A DNA stretch of 57,365 bases from Comamonadaceae bacterium (GTDB lineage Bacteria > Pseudomonadota > Gammaproteobacteria > Burkholderiales > Burkholderiaceae_C), in the NCBI GenBank assembly GCA_947448745.1, contig CANFOQ010000013.1, positions 1 through 57,365 of the forward strand. The letters run 5' to 3'. Position 1 is the stretch's first letter. Each line of letters starts with the position of its first letter. The notes beneath the pieces were generated by a model, which saw only the letters and a program-made list of their open reading frames with translations, had not been told where the DNA came from and made no database searches. Both the position numbers and the translations under genes were made by a program. This document shows, one piece after another, positions 26,733-35,736 of this stretch.

Positions 26733-27763
26733 GCCTTAAGCAATGCTTTGCCCGCCATCACCTGTCCAAGGGCAGGTGCACCAAGGCTTGCAGCGAACAA
26801 CAGCAAACCGGTGCCGCCTTGTTGATGGCCTTGTTGACGGTGGCCTTGATTGCCGTGCTGGCCTCGTCTGCGCTGTGGCAACAGTGGCGCACGCTGTCGG
26901 TGGAAACCGCCGAACGCGATGCGCAACAAGCGCATTGGTTGCTGATGGGTGCGCAAGACTGGGCGCGGGTGGTGTTGCGTGAAGACGGCCGATCCGGCAA
27001 CACCGATCATTTGGCCGAGCCGTGGGCCACGCCTTTGCGTGAAGCGCGTTTGTCGAGTTTCTTGGCCGCGTCACCAGGCGGCACGCTCACGCTGCGCGAT
27101 GGCTTGGCCGAGCAGGTGTTTTTGTCGGGCCGCATCAGCGACATGCAAGCGCGGTTGAATGTGGCCAATTTGGTCACGGGCGGCAGTTTGAACACGGCCG
27201 AGTTGCGCAGCTTTGTGCGGCTGTACCAACTCTTGAACCTGCCCGAGGCCGAGTTGCTGGCCTGGAGCAAGGCCTTGGAAGCCGCGCTGCAAACCACACC
27301 CAAACTGCAAGCGGCGTTGCCACCTCAGCGTTTGGAACAACTCGGCTGGCTGGGCATGAGCCCGCGCAGCTTGGCGCGTTTGTCGCCCTACATCACGGTC
27401 TTGCCGACCGCCACGCCGGTGAACATCAACACCGCCAGCGCCGAGGTGCTTTATGCCAGCGTGCCGGGTTTGAGCCTGGCCGCCGCGCAAAACTGGGTGC
27501 GCGAGCGCAACAAACAACCCTTTGACAATTTAGACAACGCACGCAGCCGCATGGGCGCTGAAACCCTGGGTTTAAGCGACAGCCGACACAGTGTCAATAC
27601 CCGCTATTTCGAGGTGGTGGGCCAGTTGCGGCAACACGAGGTGAGCGTGTTGCAACGCGCCTTGGTGGTGCGTGATGGCGTGGACACCAAGACGGTTTGG
27701 CGTGAAGTGCGGCCGTTGCTGGGCGAACCAGGGTGTCTCTCTACAATCGAGCCGCCATGTTGA
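26729..27763 (+). CDS. gspK: minor pseudopilin GspK
   Basis: 344 residues. Leader of 26 residues, then TG|AALLMALLTVALIAVLAS; Glu+5 is absent, as expected for GspK, which caps the pseudopilus. The large alpha domain is present, including the helix-hairpin-helix-like VNINTASAEVLYASVPGL (in parts) near 230-250. Start by ATGA overlap with gspJ. Its last seven bases overlap gspL. Confidence 0.9.
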   Translation: MSLKQCFARHHLSKGRCTKACSEQQQTGAALLMALLTVALIAVLASSALWQQWRTLSVETAERDAQQAHWLLMGAQDWARVVLREDGRSGNTDHLAEPWATPLREARLSSFLAASPGGTLTLRDGLAEQVFLSGRISDMQARLNVANLVTGGSLNTAELRSFVRLYQLLNLPEAELLAWSKALEAALQTTPKLQAALPPQRLEQLGWLGMSPRSLARLSPYITVLPTATPVNINTASAEVLYASVPGLSLAAAQNWVRERNKQPFDNLDNARSRMGAETLGLSDSRHSVNTRYFEVVGQLRQHEVSVLQRALVVRDGVDTKTVWREVRPLLGEPGCLSTIEPPC

Positions 27764-28935
27764 TCATCCACTTGCCCCCTCACCACAGCACCACTTTCGA
27801 GTTTGTGGTGAGCGCCGATGGCCTGAGTATGTCGGGCAGTGGTCAAGCCTCGGCCGCGCAATTGCCCCAGAGCGGCGAGGTGGTGGCCGTTGTGCCTTGG
27901 CAAGTGTTGTCTTGGCACACCGTGCATTTGCCGCCCGGTGTCGGACAACGCAGCAACACGGTGTTGGAAAGCCTGTTGGAAGAACAGTTGCTGCAAGACC
28001 CCCAAGACATGCATTTGGTGCTGTCACCTGTTTCGGGCAAAGCGTTGCGCAACGGTGGCACGGTGTTGGTCTTGGCCTGCGCCAAAGCATGGTTGCGCCA
28101 AGCGCTGGCGGCCTTGCATGTCGCTGGTGTGCGGGTGCAACGCTTGGTCCCTGAATTACAAACCAGCGATGCGCCTGCATTGCATTTGCTGAACGACAAC
28201 GGCCAATTGCAAGCCCTGCTTTCTCAGGCCGACACGGTGTGGCGTTTGCCACCCCAAGCCGCTGCTGCTGCCAGCGTGGCCTCTGTTGCCAACGCGGCCG
28301 TGTGGGCCGAGCCCTCGGTGGCCGAACACGCCAGCCGCTGGAGCGAACAGCCTGCCCAGCTTCAAAGCGCGCAGCAACGCTGGTTGCAAGCCGCGCAGTC
28401 CGACTGGAACATGGCACAAGGCGAGTGGGCACAAAACAGCCGCTTGCGCGGCCAACGCTGGTTGCAACAGGCTTGGCGCAGCCTGTGGCACGGTCCCGAA
28501 TGGCAAAGCGTCCGGCGTGGTTTGTTGGGGCTGGTGTTGGTGCAACTCGTCGGTCTGAATGCTTGGGCCTGGCGCGAACAAACCGCGCTTCAACAACAGC
28601 AAGCAGCCCTGACGCAAGTCTTCAAAGACAGTTTTCCCAAAGTGACGGTGGTGGTGGATGCGCCAGTGCAAATGCAACGCGAAGTGCAAGCACTGCAACA
28701 AGGCGCTGGCTTGCCGCAAGCCGCCGACCTGGATGCCATGCTGCAAACCTTGTCGGCGCACTGGCCGGACCACACGCCGCCCGCCAAGATCGACTACCGA
28801 TTGGGTGAGTTGCGCCTGACCGATGTGCCGGCCAACACCTTGCAAGCACTCTCGCAAGTGCCCTGGACCGAGTTAGGCTATCAATTCAAACAAGACGGTG
28901 CCCAAGCCGTGTTGCGCACCGAGGCCAAGCCATGA
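27757..28935 (+). CDS. gspL: type II secretion protein GspL
   Basis: 392 residues. The N-terminal actin-like cytoplasmic domain binds the ATPase GspE; a single membrane helix (LGLVLVQLVGLNAWAW, about 250-268) leads to a periplasmic ferredoxin-like domain that pairs with GspM. ATG 27757 is used; a GTG at 27733 in the same frame is less likely. Alanine/glutamine-rich central linker. Overlaps gspK by seven bases and gspM by ATGA. Confidence 0.87.
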   Translation: MLIIHLPPHHSTTFEFVVSADGLSMSGSGQASAAQLPQSGEVVAVVPWQVLSWHTVHLPPGVGQRSNTVLESLLEEQLLQDPQDMHLVLSPVSGKALRNGGTVLVLACAKAWLRQALAALHVAGVRVQRLVPELQTSDAPALHLLNDNGQLQALLSQADTVWRLPPQAAAAASVASVANAAVWAEPSVAEHASRWSEQPAQLQSAQQRWLQAAQSDWNMAQGEWAQNSRLRGQRWLQQAWRSLWHGPEWQSVRRGLLGLVLVQLVGLNAWAWREQTALQQQQAALTQVFKDSFPKVTVVVDAPVQMQREVQALQQGAGLPQAADLDAMLQTLSAHWPDHTPPAKIDYRLGELRLTDVPANTLQALSQVPWTELGYQFKQDGAQAVLRTEAKP

Positions 28936-29402
28936 ACGCTTGGCACACTTGGCTGTCACAGCGCAGCCCACGCGAACAAATCGGCATCCAATGGGCGCTG
29001 GGTTTGGTGGTGGTGTTGGTTGCATGGCAATGGGCGGTGTCGCCTGCACTGCAGGTGCTGCGCACAAGTGACGCACAACGCGCTCGCTTGGCGCAACAAA
29101 CCGCGCAGATGCAAGCCTTGCAACAACAAGCCCAGCAATTGCGCCAGCAAAGCCGCATCAGCCCCGAGCAAGCTGCGCAAAGTCTTCAACAAATGGCCCA
29201 AGCCTTGGGCGGCCAAGTCAAGTTCAACCGCCAAGGTGAACGCGTCACGCTGGACGTCAAAGCCCTCAGCCCACAAGCATTGGCTGAACTGCTGACGCAA
29301 GCACGCAGCCAAGCCCATGCCAAAGTGCAAGAGGCGCACACGCAATACAAACCGACAGGCTGGGAGGGGCAGTTGGTGTTCGCACTGCCCATCAAACCAT
29401 GA
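28932..29402 (+). CDS. gspM: type II secretion protein GspM
   Basis: 156 residues: short cytoplasmic start containing SPREQIGIQ, one membrane helix (about 17-37), a glutamine-rich coiled coil (SDAQRARLAQQTAQMQAL region) and a small ferredoxin-like periplasmic domain. It stabilises GspL in the inner-membrane platform. ATGA overlaps both sides. Confidence 0.87.
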   Translation: MNAWHTWLSQRSPREQIGIQWALGLVVVLVAWQWAVSPALQVLRTSDAQRARLAQQTAQMQALQQQAQQLRQQSRISPEQAAQSLQQMAQALGGQVKFNRQGERVTLDVKALSPQALAELLTQARSQAHAKVQEAHTQYKPTGWEGQLVFALPIKP

Positions 29403-30169
29403 AGACCGCCCGCTTTTCAACCTGGGGCATGGCGCTGGGCTTGCTGCTGGCCGTGGTGCTGCATGCGCCCGCGCAATGGCTGGCCAGCGGTGTGAATGCC
29501 GCCAGCCGTGGCCATGTGCAGTTGCGTGACGCGCAAGGCACGGTCTGGCAAGGCGATGCGCAATGGGTGCTGACCAGCGGCCCCGGTGGCCAAGACGCTT
29601 TGGCCTTGCCCCAGCGTTTGCATTGGCAACTGCGCCCACAGTGGAACGGCTTGCAACTCACGCTGAACGCGGCTTGCTGCACTCCGCAGCCGGTGTTGTT
29701 GCAGTTGCAACCGCAGTGGCTGGGCCTGCAGGTCACGCTGTCGTCGCCGCGCAGTCTCTGGCCTGCACAATGGCTGTCGGGTTTGGGAGCCCCTTGGAAC
29801 ACCTTGGCCTTGGACGGTGTGTTGCAGTTGCAAAGCCAAGAACTGCGTTGGACCTGGCGCAGTCAAGAGCCGCAAGCGCTGCTGGATGGCAGCGCCCAAT
29901 TGCAACTGCAAGGGCTGTCCTCGGGCTTGTCCACGGTCAAGCCCTTGGGCAGTTACAGCCTGCGTTTGCAAGGCGGTCCGCAGCCCAGCGTGGTGTTGGC
30001 CACCACCGAGGGCCAGTTGTTGATGCAAGGTCGCGGCGCTTTTGGCGCACGCGGTTTTTCTTTCGAAGGCGAAGCGCGAGCCAATACCGGCCATGAAACC
30101 GCGCTGGCCAATTTGCTGGGCGTGCTGGGTCAGCGCGTGGGCAACCGCACTGTTTTGAGATGGGGATGA
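29399..30169 (+). CDS. gspN: type II secretion protein GspN
   Basis: 256 residues with an N-terminal membrane anchor (about 9-26), then a beta-rich region including GTVWQGDA, the usual GspN motif, and repeated LQLQ strands. GspN is an accessory part of the system found in a subset of bacteria. It overlaps gspM by ATGA and shares bases with the start of gspD. Confidence 0.85.
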   Translation: MKTARFSTWGMALGLLLAVVLHAPAQWLASGVNAASRGHVQLRDAQGTVWQGDAQWVLTSGPGGQDALALPQRLHWQLRPQWNGLQLTLNAACCTPQPVLLQLQPQWLGLQVTLSSPRSLWPAQWLSGLGAPWNTLALDGVLQLQSQELRWTWRSQEPQALLDGSAQLQLQGLSSGLSTVKPLGSYSLRLQGGPQPSVVLATTEGQLLMQGRGAFGARGFSFEGEARANTGHETALANLLGVLGQRVGNRTVLRWG

Positions 30170-32193
30170 GCATGTTGAACCGACACACCACGATGGCCTG
30201 TTTGCTGATTGCCAGCATGGGTTTGAGCGCCCCCGTTTGGGCGCAAACCAAAGCCACGACAGCGGCGCCCATCACCTTGAATTTTGTGAACGCCGAGATT
30301 GAAGCCGTGGCCCGCACCTTGGCCGGCTTGACCAAGCGCAGCTTGGTGGTGGACCCGCGTGTCAAAGGCACCATCACCCTCAGCACCGACAAGCCCGTGT
30401 CGGCGCAAGTGGCCTGGAACCAATTTTTAGCGGTGCTGCGTTTGCAAGGCTTTGCGGTGATTGAAACGCAAGGCTTGTACAAAGTGGTGCCCGAGGCCGA
30501 AGCGAAATTGCAAGGCGGCCAAGACGCGGTGGTGGTGACCGGCACACCGAACAACGCGCAGGTGATGACGCAAATCTTCAAGCTCAACCACGAAAACGCC
30601 AACAACTTGGTCACGGTGTTGCGCCCGCTCATCAGCCCGAACAACACCATCAATGTGACGCCCGGCTCGAACGCGCTGGTCATCACCGATTACGCCGACA
30701 ACCTGCAACGCTTGGGCAAAATCATCGCGGCGCTGGACGTGGCCAACGCCACCGATGTGGACGTCATTCCCCTCAAGCACGCCATCGCCAGCGACATGGC
30801 CGCGCTGCTGACGCGTTTGGTGGAGAGTGGTGGCGCAGCCGCTGCACAAGGCCAAACCGACACCGGCTACAAAACCAGCATCTTGGCCGAGACCCGCAGC
30901 AACGCCATCATCGTGCGCTCGGCCAATCCGGCCAAGCAAGCGCAAGTGCGGGCTTTGGTCGATAAGTTGGACCGCCCCGGCAGTGACTTGGCCAACGGCA
31001 ACATCCATGTGGTGTATTTGAAAAATGCCGACGCCACCAAACTGGCCAACACCTTGCGGGCCGCCATGAGCGCCAACACCGGCAGCAGCAGCCTCACACC
31101 CACACCCACAGCAGCCCCCGCAGGCAACGCCAGCGGCAGCGCCAGCACGAGCAGCTTGTCCAACCTGCCCAGCACCGGCGGGCAAATCCAAGCCGATGCC
31201 GCCACCAACTCGCTCATCATTTCTGCGCCCGAGCCGCAATACCGCCAACTGCGTGCCGTTATCGATTCACTCGATCAACGCCGCGCCCAAGTGCTGGTGG
31301 AGAGCTTGATCGTGGAAGTGGACTCGGCGAAAGAATCGCAATTTGGCATCCAGTGGCAAAACCTGATGGGCAGCACCAGCGCAGCCAACGTCGGTGTGTT
31401 GGGCACCAATTTCGCCACCAACAACCTGCTGGCCTTCAGCACCAGCCCCAGCGCCTCGGCCGTGTCGCAAGGCATGAACATCGGCACGGCCCGCAAAATT
31501 GACGGCAAGTACATCATGACCTCGCTGGCGAATTTCTTGCAAACCAATGGCGGCAGCAACATCTTGTCGCGGCCCTCGTTGCTGACCTTGGACAACGAAG
31601 AAGCCAAGATTGTTGTCGGTCAAAACGTGCCCTTCGTCACGGGTCAATACACCAGCAACAACAGCAACAACGGCTCGGTCAATCCGTTTCAAACCGTGGA
31701 GCGCAAAGACGTGGGTTTGACCTTGAAGGTGAAGCCGCAAATCAGTGACACCGGCACCGTCAAGCTGACCATTTACCAAGAGGTGTCCAGCGTCGACACC
31801 TCGAAAAAACTCACCGACGGTTTGATCACCAACAAACGTTCCATCGAATCCAACATCTTGGTCGCCGATGGCGCGGTGGTGGTGCTGGGCGGTTTGTTGT
31901 CCGACACCTATGAAGACAACCGCCAGCAAGTGCCTGGTTTGGGTGACTTGCCCTTCTTTGGCAACTTGTTTCGCAATGAAAGCCGCAGCCGCAACAAAAC
32001 CAACCTGATGATCTTCTTGCGCCCAGTGGTGGTGCGTGACGACAACAGCGCAGAAGTCCTGAGTAGCGGCCGCTACGAGCAAATGCAAGGCCTGCAAAAA
32101 GACGCTGACAAGCCTGAAACACCGGTGCTGCCGGTGCCCAACGATCAGGTGCTGCCGCCCTTCCCGCGCAAAGACAGCGCACCGGCCAACTGA
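30166..32193 (+). CDS. gspD: secretin GspD
   Basis: 675 residues with a signal peptide ending APVWAQ. N0 domain ITLNFVNAEIEAVARTL, N1-N3 repeats (NANNLVTVLRPLISP; VIPLKHAIASDMAALL; VHVVYLKNADATKLANTL, cited in part), a serine/threonine-rich linker near 305-335, then the secretin core with VPFVTGQYT and VGLTLKVKPQIS near 520. It forms the outer-membrane channel. ATG 30166 is chosen from its ATGA overlap with gspN; ATG 30160 and 30172 are alternatives. Confidence 0.93.
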   Translation: MSMLNRHTTMACLLIASMGLSAPVWAQTKATTAAPITLNFVNAEIEAVARTLAGLTKRSLVVDPRVKGTITLSTDKPVSAQVAWNQFLAVLRLQGFAVIETQGLYKVVPEAEAKLQGGQDAVVVTGTPNNAQVMTQIFKLNHENANNLVTVLRPLISPNNTINVTPGSNALVITDYADNLQRLGKIIAALDVANATDVDVIPLKHAIASDMAALLTRLVESGGAAAAQGQTDTGYKTSILAETRSNAIIVRSANPAKQAQVRALVDKLDRPGSDLANGNIHVVYLKNADATKLANTLRAAMSANTGSSSLTPTPTAAPAGNASGSASTSSLSNLPSTGGQIQADAATNSLIISAPEPQYRQLRAVIDSLDQRRAQVLVESLIVEVDSAKESQFGIQWQNLMGSTSAANVGVLGTNFATNNLLAFSTSPSASAVSQGMNIGTARKIDGKYIMTSLANFLQTNGGSNILSRPSLLTLDNEEAKIVVGQNVPFVTGQYTSNNSNNGSVNPFQTVERKDVGLTLKVKPQISDTGTVKLTIYQEVSSVDTSKKLTDGLITNKRSIESNILVADGAVVVLGGLLSDTYEDNRQQVPGLGDLPFFGNLFRNESRSRNKTNLMIFLRPVVVRDDNSAEVLSSGRYEQMQGLQKDADKPETPVLPVPNDQVLPPFPRKDSAPAN

Positions 32194-32195
32194 CC

Positions 32196-33584
32196 ATGCG
32201 CCACCCGCTGCCCTATGCCTTCGCCCGCGCCCACCAGCTGTTGCTGGAGGACGATGGTCGGCACCTGACGCTGTGGCATGCGGATGCACCGCATGCAGGT
32301 GCGTGGAGCGAGGTGCTGCGCTGCCACCCGGTGGACCGCTTCGCCCATGTGGACGCGGCCACGCTGCTGCAGCGCATTGGGGCCAGTTATGCAGGCGCGG
32401 AATCGAGCGCGGCCTTGGTGATGAGCGAGGTGGAAGGCGAAGCCGACCTGAGCCGCATGATGCAAGAGCTGCCCGCCGTGGAAGACTTGCTGGAAGCCTC
32501 GGCAGACGCGCCCATCATCCGCATGCTCAACGCCTTGCTGATGCAAGCCGCGCGTGACGGCGCCAGCGACATCCACATCGAACCCTACGAGCGCCACAGC
32601 AGTGTGCGTTTTCGCATCGATGGCACGCTGCGCGAAGTGGTCAGCCCGAACCGCGCGTTGCACGCTGCGCTCATCTCGCGTTTGAAAATCATGGCTGATC
32701 TGGACATCGCCGAAAAACGCTTGCCGCAAGACGGCCGCATTTCTTTGCGCTTGGGGCAACGCGCCATTGATGTGCGGGTCTCCACCTTGCCCAGCGCCCA
32801 CGGTGAACGCGCGGTGCTGCGCTTGCTGGACAAAAGCGAAAGCCGCCTCACCTTGGAAGCGGTGGGCATGCAAGGCCACACGCTGCAAGGCTTCACGCAG
32901 TTGCTGTCGCAACCGCACGGCATTGTGTTGGTCACTGGCCCCACCGGTTCGGGCAAAACCACCACGCTCTACGCCGCGCTGCAACAGCTCGACGCCGCCC
33001 GCTTCAACATCATGACGGTGGAAGACCCCATCGAGTACGAGTTGTCGGGCATTGGCCAAACCCAGGTGAACCCCAAGATTGACCTGGACTTCGCCAAAGC
33101 TTTGCGGGCCATCCTGCGGCAAGACCCGGACATCATCATGATTGGCGAGATTCGCGACCACGAGACCGCGCAAATCGCCATCCAAGCGTCGCTGACCGGG
33201 CATTTGGTGTTGGCCACCTTGCACACCAACGACGCCGTGAGCGCGGTCACCCGACTCACCGACATGGGCATCGAACCCTTCTTGCTCAGTTCGTCCTTGC
33301 TGGGTGTGTTGGCGCAGCGCTTGGTGCGCAAGCGGTGTGGGCACTGCCAAGGAAAAGGCTGCAGCCACTGCGGCCAAACCGGCTACCAAGGCCGTACCGG
33401 TATTTTTGAATTGCTCAGCACGAATGACAGCCTGCGCAGTCTGATTCATGACAAGGCCAGCGAATCTGCACTGCGCGACGCGGCGCAAGGCAACGGCATG
33501 CGCAGCTTGCGTGACGATGGCCAGCGCTTGGTGGATGCGGGCATCACCTCGGCTGAAGAGTTGTTGCGCGTGACGCGCGATTAA
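32196..33584 (+). CDS. gspE: type II secretion ATPase GspE
   Basis: 462 residues. Walker A GPTGSGKTT at 248-256, Asp box EDPIEYEL, Walker B IIMIGEIRD and His box LATLHTNDA, then a zinc tetracysteine loop CGHC...CSHC near 385-395. The N-terminal GspL-binding domain is short. It drives pseudopilus assembly. Starts two bases after the gspD stop. Confidence 0.95.
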   Translation: MRHPLPYAFARAHQLLLEDDGRHLTLWHADAPHAGAWSEVLRCHPVDRFAHVDAATLLQRIGASYAGAESSAALVMSEVEGEADLSRMMQELPAVEDLLEASADAPIIRMLNALLMQAARDGASDIHIEPYERHSSVRFRIDGTLREVVSPNRALHAALISRLKIMADLDIAEKRLPQDGRISLRLGQRAIDVRVSTLPSAHGERAVLRLLDKSESRLTLEAVGMQGHTLQGFTQLLSQPHGIVLVTGPTGSGKTTTLYAALQQLDAARFNIMTVEDPIEYELSGIGQTQVNPKIDLDFAKALRAILRQDPDIIMIGEIRDHETAQIAIQASLTGHLVLATLHTNDAVSAVTRLTDMGIEPFLLSSSLLGVLAQRLVRKRCGHCQGKGCSHCGQTGYQGRTGIFELLSTNDSLRSLIHDKASESALRDAAQGNGMRSLRDDGQRLVDAGITSAEELLRVTRD

Positions 33585-33589
33585 GCCCC

Positions 33590-34807
33590 ATGCCCGCCTA
33601 CAGCTATGCCGCCCTCAATGCCCAAGGCCGCACCGAGCAAGGTGTGGTGGAAGCCGACTCGGAACGTGCGGCACGCAGCCAGTTGCGCAGCCAAGCCTTG
33701 GTGCCCATCAAGGTGTTGCCGGTGGCGGCACCCCAGGCTCGCCCGGGCGACATCGTGCTGTGGACCGCCCGTGTGTTCAGCCGCACCGATGTGGTGGTCT
33801 GGACACGCCAACTGGCCAGTTTGGTGGCCGCTGGTTTGCCGCTGGAACGCGCCCTCACTGCGCTCAGCGAAGAAGCCGCCACACCGGCCCAACGCGATTT
33901 GGTGGCGCAGCTGCGGGCCGAGGTGAACGCGGGTGCACCACTCGCCCAAGCACTGGCCATGCACCCACGCGAATTCGACACGCTCTATGTGGCGGTGATT
34001 GCCTCGGGTGAACAAAGCGGCCGCTTGAGCCAGGTGTTGGCGCAATTGGCCAACGAGATGGAAGCCGCGCACACCATGCGCAGCAAGTTGTTGGCGGCCT
34101 CGCTGTACCCGGCCATCGTGAGCAGCGTGGCCTTGCTCATCGTGCTGTTTTTGCTGGCCTATGTGGTGCCGCAAGTCGCGCAAGTGTTCACCAGCACGCA
34201 ACGCAGCCTGCCGTGGCTGACGGTGGCCATGCTGGCCCTCAGCCAATGGGTGCAAGCGCTGTGGCTGTGGTGCTTGCTGTTCACGCTGCTGGGTGCGGTG
34301 TTGTTGCGATTGGCCTTGCGCCAGCCCGCGTTTCGCCAACAGTTTGACAACGCTTGGTTGCGCTTGCCGCTGGTGGGTCGCTTGAGCTTGGGCTACAACG
34401 CGGCCCGCTTTGCCAGCACCTTGGCGCTCTTGGTGGGCGCGGGTGTGCCCATGCTCAAAGCCTTGCAAACCGCCGCGCAAACGCTCTCGAACAGGGCGCT
34501 GCGCGATGACGCGATGCAGGCCATTGAACTCGTGCGCGAAGGCGCACCTTTGGCCTCGGCCTTGGCGCAAAACAAACGCTTGCCCAGCTTGCTGGCCATG
34601 TTCGCCCGCTTGGGCGAGCAAACCGGCCAACTGCCGCAGATGCTGCAACACGCTGCTGAACACCTGGGCAACGAGGTGCAACGCCGCGCCATGCAATTGG
34701 CCACGGTGCTCGAACCTTTGCTCATCGTCGTGATGGGCTTGGTGGTCATGCTGATCGTCTTGGCGGTCATGCTGCCCATCATTCAACTCAACCAGTTCGT
34801 TCGCTGA
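33590..34807 (+). CDS. gspF: type II secretion platform protein GspF
   Basis: 405 residues, two homologous T2SSF domains (about 70-195 and 275-398), each with WTRQLASLVAAGLPLERAL- or FASTLALLVGAGVPMLKAL-type motifs. Three membrane helices are at about 170-192, 215-240 and 376-398. It lies five bases after gspE. Inner-membrane hub of the machine. No prepilin peptidase gene is in this cluster; PilD elsewhere presumably serves both systems. Confidence 0.95.
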   Translation: MPAYSYAALNAQGRTEQGVVEADSERAARSQLRSQALVPIKVLPVAAPQARPGDIVLWTARVFSRTDVVVWTRQLASLVAAGLPLERALTALSEEAATPAQRDLVAQLRAEVNAGAPLAQALAMHPREFDTLYVAVIASGEQSGRLSQVLAQLANEMEAAHTMRSKLLAASLYPAIVSSVALLIVLFLLAYVVPQVAQVFTSTQRSLPWLTVAMLALSQWVQALWLWCLLFTLLGAVLLRLALRQPAFRQQFDNAWLRLPLVGRLSLGYNAARFASTLALLVGAGVPMLKALQTAAQTLSNRALRDDAMQAIELVREGAPLASALAQNKRLPSLLAMFARLGEQTGQLPQMLQHAAEHLGNEVQRRAMQLATVLEPLLIVVMGLVVMLIVLAVMLPIIQLNQFVR

Positions 34808-34815
34808 AAGCAGCT

Positions 34816-35730
34816 ATGGCAAGCACCTTGGACGGCAAATTGGTGGTGGCGATTTCTTCGCGGGCCTTGTTCGACTTCGAGGAAGAAAACCAGGTCTTCG
34901 AGCAAAACGACGACCGCGCCTACATGGACTTGCAGCTTGGTCGCTTGGAAGAGCCGGCCAAACCGGGTGTGGCGTTTTCATTGGTGAAAAAACTCTTGGC
35001 CTTCAACCAGCCAGGTGCGGAGCGGGTCGAGGTGGTCATCCTGTCGCGCAACGACCCGGTAAGTGGTCTGCGCGTCATGAAATCAGCGGCGCATTACAAC
35101 CTGCCCATCATCCGCTGCACCTTCACGCGCGGCGAATCACCCTGGCGTTATTTGCAGCCCCTCAAGGCCAATTTGTTTTTAAGCACCCACCTGCGCGATG
35201 TGCGGGCCGCGCTGGACGCGGGTGTGCCGGCCGCGCAGGTGTATCCGCATTCGGCCCATGCTTCACAAGCGCATCCGCATGAAGTGCGCATCGCGTTTGA
35301 CGGCGACGCCGTGTTGTTCTCGGACGAGGCCGAGCGGGTGTATCAATCGCAAGGGCTTGACGCCTTTCAACAGCACGAAAAAGACAAGGCGCGACAGCCG
35401 CTGTCGGCCGGTCCGTTCAAGCCGCTGCTGGTGGCCTTGCACCGCTTGCAAGCCGAGGGCACACCCGCCATCCGCATCCGCACCGCCTTGGTGACGGCCC
35501 GCAGTGCGCCAGCCCATGAACGCGCCATCCGCACCCTGATGCAATGGAACATCCAGGTGGACGAAGCCATGTTCTTGGGCGGCTTGGCCAAGGGCGAGTT
35601 TTTGCGCGAGTTCGAGCCCGATTTTTTCTTCGACGACCAAACCGGTCACATCGAATCGGCGGCCCGTCACGTGCCCGCCGGCCATGTGGCCAGCGGGGTG
35701 CAAAATACCCCTCCAACCGATATTTCTTAA
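34816..35730 (+). CDS. 5'-nucleotidase (PF06189 family)
   Basis: 304 residues. Matches the cytosolic 5'-nucleotidase family related to NT5C1: LVVAISSRALFDFEEEN near the start with the nucleophile region, VILSRNDPVSGLRVM near 75-89, FDGDAVLFSDEAE near 160 and FLGGLAKGEFL near 250. It hydrolyses nucleoside monophosphates. It begins nine bases after gspF and could be the tail of that transcript, although a functional link is not evident. Confidence 0.85.
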   Translation: MASTLDGKLVVAISSRALFDFEEENQVFEQNDDRAYMDLQLGRLEEPAKPGVAFSLVKKLLAFNQPGAERVEVVILSRNDPVSGLRVMKSAAHYNLPIIRCTFTRGESPWRYLQPLKANLFLSTHLRDVRAALDAGVPAAQVYPHSAHASQAHPHEVRIAFDGDAVLFSDEAERVYQSQGLDAFQQHEKDKARQPLSAGPFKPLLVALHRLQAEGTPAIRIRTALVTARSAPAHERAIRTLMQWNIQVDEAMFLGGLAKGEFLREFEPDFFFDDQTGHIESAARHVPAGHVASGVQNTPPTDIS

Positions 35731-35736
35731 GTCTTC

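Noticed and set aside
32145-33488. 447-codon minus-strand open frame across gspE
   Set aside because: Antisense of gspE; composition is typical of high-GC shadow frames.
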